Shown piece by piece: positions 21,949-22,929 of a stretch of 22,929 bases of DNA. The position numbers were made by a program, and so were the translations under genes. Below the pieces are notes generated by a model. The model did not search any database, was not told the origin of the DNA, and saw only the letters and a list, made by a program, of their open reading frames with translations. The stretch's first letter is position 1, and every line of letters begins with the position of its first letter. The stretch comes from JAAYLC01 sp035654795 (GTDB taxonomy: Bacteria > Bacteroidota > Bacteroidia > Flavobacteriales > Flavobacteriaceae). The stretch is taken from the NCBI GenBank assembly GCA_035654795.1, contig DASRWC010000067.1, positions 1 to 22,929 of the forward strand, read 5' to 3'.

Positions 21949-21975
21949 GAAGAAGCCGTATTTCCCGGCTTCTTC
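21949..21975. terminator. Terminator between convergent PLP-enzyme and YadA-head genes
   Basis: A 10-bp perfect stem GAAGAAGCCG / CGGCTTCTTC (21949-21958 with 21966-21975) has loop TATTTCC and is followed by AGTTTTATAATTT. The T-run is weak, but the location between convergent genes supports a terminator. Confidence 0.7.
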
Positions 21976-21979
21976 AGTT

Positions 21980-22929
21980 TTATAATTTCTCCAAGATAAA
22001 GGATGTTTGATCTCGATGTATCTTGACTTGAGGGGATCCACTTAATGATTTCCCTATTCCCCAGTAATAGGATTGATAAGCCTGTAAATCCAATATTTTA
22101 CTAATTGTTACTGTTCTTCTTTTTAAATCGTCATTAAAGTCGGCCTGGATTGAAGTGTTAGCAATAGAAGTATTGTTTTTGACGAAATGGAACTCAATTA
22201 AGTTATTGTTACTATCCGGCGTGGTCTTGGAATAAGTAACTATAAGAGTCAAACGATAAGCTCCTGAGCTGCTTGGGGTCTGGATCCCATTTGATGAGCA
22301 TGTGGCGCCATTACATAAACCACTTGTTCCATTACCTATATTGTTCTGTTCATCATATTGGGACAAAGTGACTGTAAAATCGGAATTTACAAAAACCTCT
22401 CCAAATGCGCGCTGAGATGGAGCAGTACCTCCGGTTGCCCCTCCACCACTAAGAGCTTTCCATGAATTTCCTTGCCAGTAATAAAACCCCGGTGTGACAT
22501 CGGCCACGGTGTTGGTATTATAGATCAGGAGACTTTCAACGGGATTCCAAACATTGCTCTGATCGGTAGAACTACTTAATGAAATTCTGGGAATTAAAAT
22601 TCCCTTATTTGTGGATTGAATATCCAAAACTGCTGATGATGAAGGCGCCGAGGTTCCGATTCCTATTTGCGCGTCATTATTACCTATTCGAATTGTGTTT
22701 GGTGCACTCACCGTTGCACCATAACCAATTGCCGTAGAATACTGACCCGATGCCGAAGTTTCTCTACCCAGTGCAGTCGATCCTAATCCTCCAGCTGAAG
22801 CTCCACTTCCCAAGGCTACAGAGGAGTGTCCATTTGCATTTGTATTGTATCCCAGTGCCGTTGACTGATGATCTGTAACTTTCGAATCCATCCCTATTGC
22901 TATTGACAGATTGCTCCCTGCAGTGGATG
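21980..22929 (-). CDS. Surface-type protein with YadA-head repeats, N-terminus beyond the window
   Basis: The frame is open to the right edge, so the Met at 22891 is only internal; residues before it (SNLSIAIG) continue the same repeat. About five 14-residue YadA-head repeats (pattern STALGxxxxAxGxx) cover 22682-22906. They lead into a segment common in Bacteroidota surface proteins: IGIGTSAPSSSAVLDIQS, GILIPRISL and ESLLIYNTNTV...GFYYWQGNSW. The last ~150 residues (FGEVFVNSDFTVTLSQYD to TSFILEKL) look like an unidentified beta-sandwich. There is neither a YadA-type membrane anchor nor a recognisable type IX secretion sorting domain at the C-terminus. Adhesion or surface display is an inference from the repeats. 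The gene is convergent with the PLP enzyme. Confidence 0.82.
   Translation of the reverse strand, partial: STAGSNLSIAIGMDSKVTDHQSTALGYNTNANGHSSVALGSGASAGGLGSTALGRETSASGQYSTAIGYGATVSAPNTIRIGNNDAQIGIGTSAPSSSAVLDIQSTNKGILIPRISLSSSTDQSNVWNPVESLLIYNTNTVADVTPGFYYWQGNSWKALSGGGATGGTAPSQRAFGEVFVNSDFTVTLSQYDEQNNIGNGTSGLCNGATCSSNGIQTPSSSGAYRLTLIVTYSKTTPDSNNNLIEFHFVKNNTSIANTSIQADFNDDLKRRTVTISKILDLQAYQSYYWGIGKSLSGSPQVKIHRDQTSFILEKL
22682..22906 (-). repeat. Tandem 14-residue YadA-head (left-handed beta-roll) repeats within the CDS
   Basis: Successive units read SIAIGMDSKVTDHQ, STALGYNTNANGHS, SVALGSGASAGGLG, STALGRETSASGQY and STAIGYGATVSAPN, ending at TIRIGNN. Each keeps the S-x-A-[LI]-G core of a trimeric beta-roll. 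The array continues past the window edge. Confidence 0.85.

Noticed and set aside
21980..22929. Prophage tail-fibre gene
   Set aside because: YadA-head repeats occur in tail fibres, but no phage gene is seen nearby and the neighbour is housekeeping; it cannot be excluded beyond the edge.
1..22929. CRISPR arrays, insertion sequences, toxin-antitoxin or defence genes
   Set aside because: No regularly spaced direct repeats, transposase-like proteins, terminal inverted repeats or defence-domain proteins were recognised on either strand.

Overview
The window looks like a chromosomal segment of a Bacteroidota bacterium, most likely a flavobacterium. This rests on four things. (1) At least six upstream regions carry the Bacteroidota sigma-A -7 element TAnnTTTG. 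(2) Start codons follow A-rich leaders rather than Shine-Dalgarno sequences. (3) Several genes have a form I associate with this phylum: split transketolase, an alpha/beta-hydrolase-OsmC fusion, a CKKDDD lipoprotein, and the secreted protein usually labelled 'asparagine synthetase B' next to rplT. (4) The DNA is AT-rich with compact operons. The names come from recognising protein families by eye; no database search was run.

Layout. 1-1857 (+): the translation operon thrS (3' end only)-infC-rpmI-rplT, closed by a strong terminator. 1878-9015 (-): a secreted glutamine-amidotransferase-like protein, dnaB, accA, an EamA-type transporter, an LptF/LptG permease and tgt. The last three are packed with overlaps or a 1-nt gap, and accA has its own promoter and terminator. 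9218-11041 (+): a two-subunit transketolase. 11119-12036 (-): an FKBP-type lipoprotein with a calcium-binding-repeat tail. 12109-13018 (+): an S4 RNA-binding protein and a phosphoribosyltransferase. 13072-13602 (-): shikimate kinase. 13815-13887 (+): tRNA-Lys(TTT) with promoter and terminator. 14062-15119 (+): an unrecognised membrane protein translationally coupled to a PRC-barrel protein. 15237-16205 (-): an App1-type phosphatase, divergent from a lipid-kinase-like gene (16272-17168, +), which is followed by the hydrolase-OsmC fusion and a Cu/Zn superoxide dismutase lipoprotein. 19179-20579 (-): dihydrolipoyl dehydrogenase. 20748-21944 (+): a PLP-dependent sulfur amino acid enzyme. 21980 to the right edge (-): the C-terminal part of a protein with YadA-head repeats.

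Most of this is core housekeeping. I see no insertion sequence, prophage, CRISPR array or defence island, and no gene-free stretch over 300 bases. The part least explained is 14062-19100, which groups membrane-lipid and stress genes: single-pass membrane protein plus PRC-barrel, phosphatidate-phosphatase-like versus lipid-kinase-like enzymes in divergent orientation, a peroxide-type OsmC fusion and SodC. Calling it an envelope stress neighbourhood is inference. The most specific oddities are infC without any ATG/GTG/TTG/CTG near its expected start, an SSB-like acidic IPF tip on DnaB, a Tgt that has lost its three zinc cysteines, paired GTTAnTAAC palindromes upstream of dnaB, and a PRC-barrel gene whose expected tail lies in frame beyond a TGA stop.
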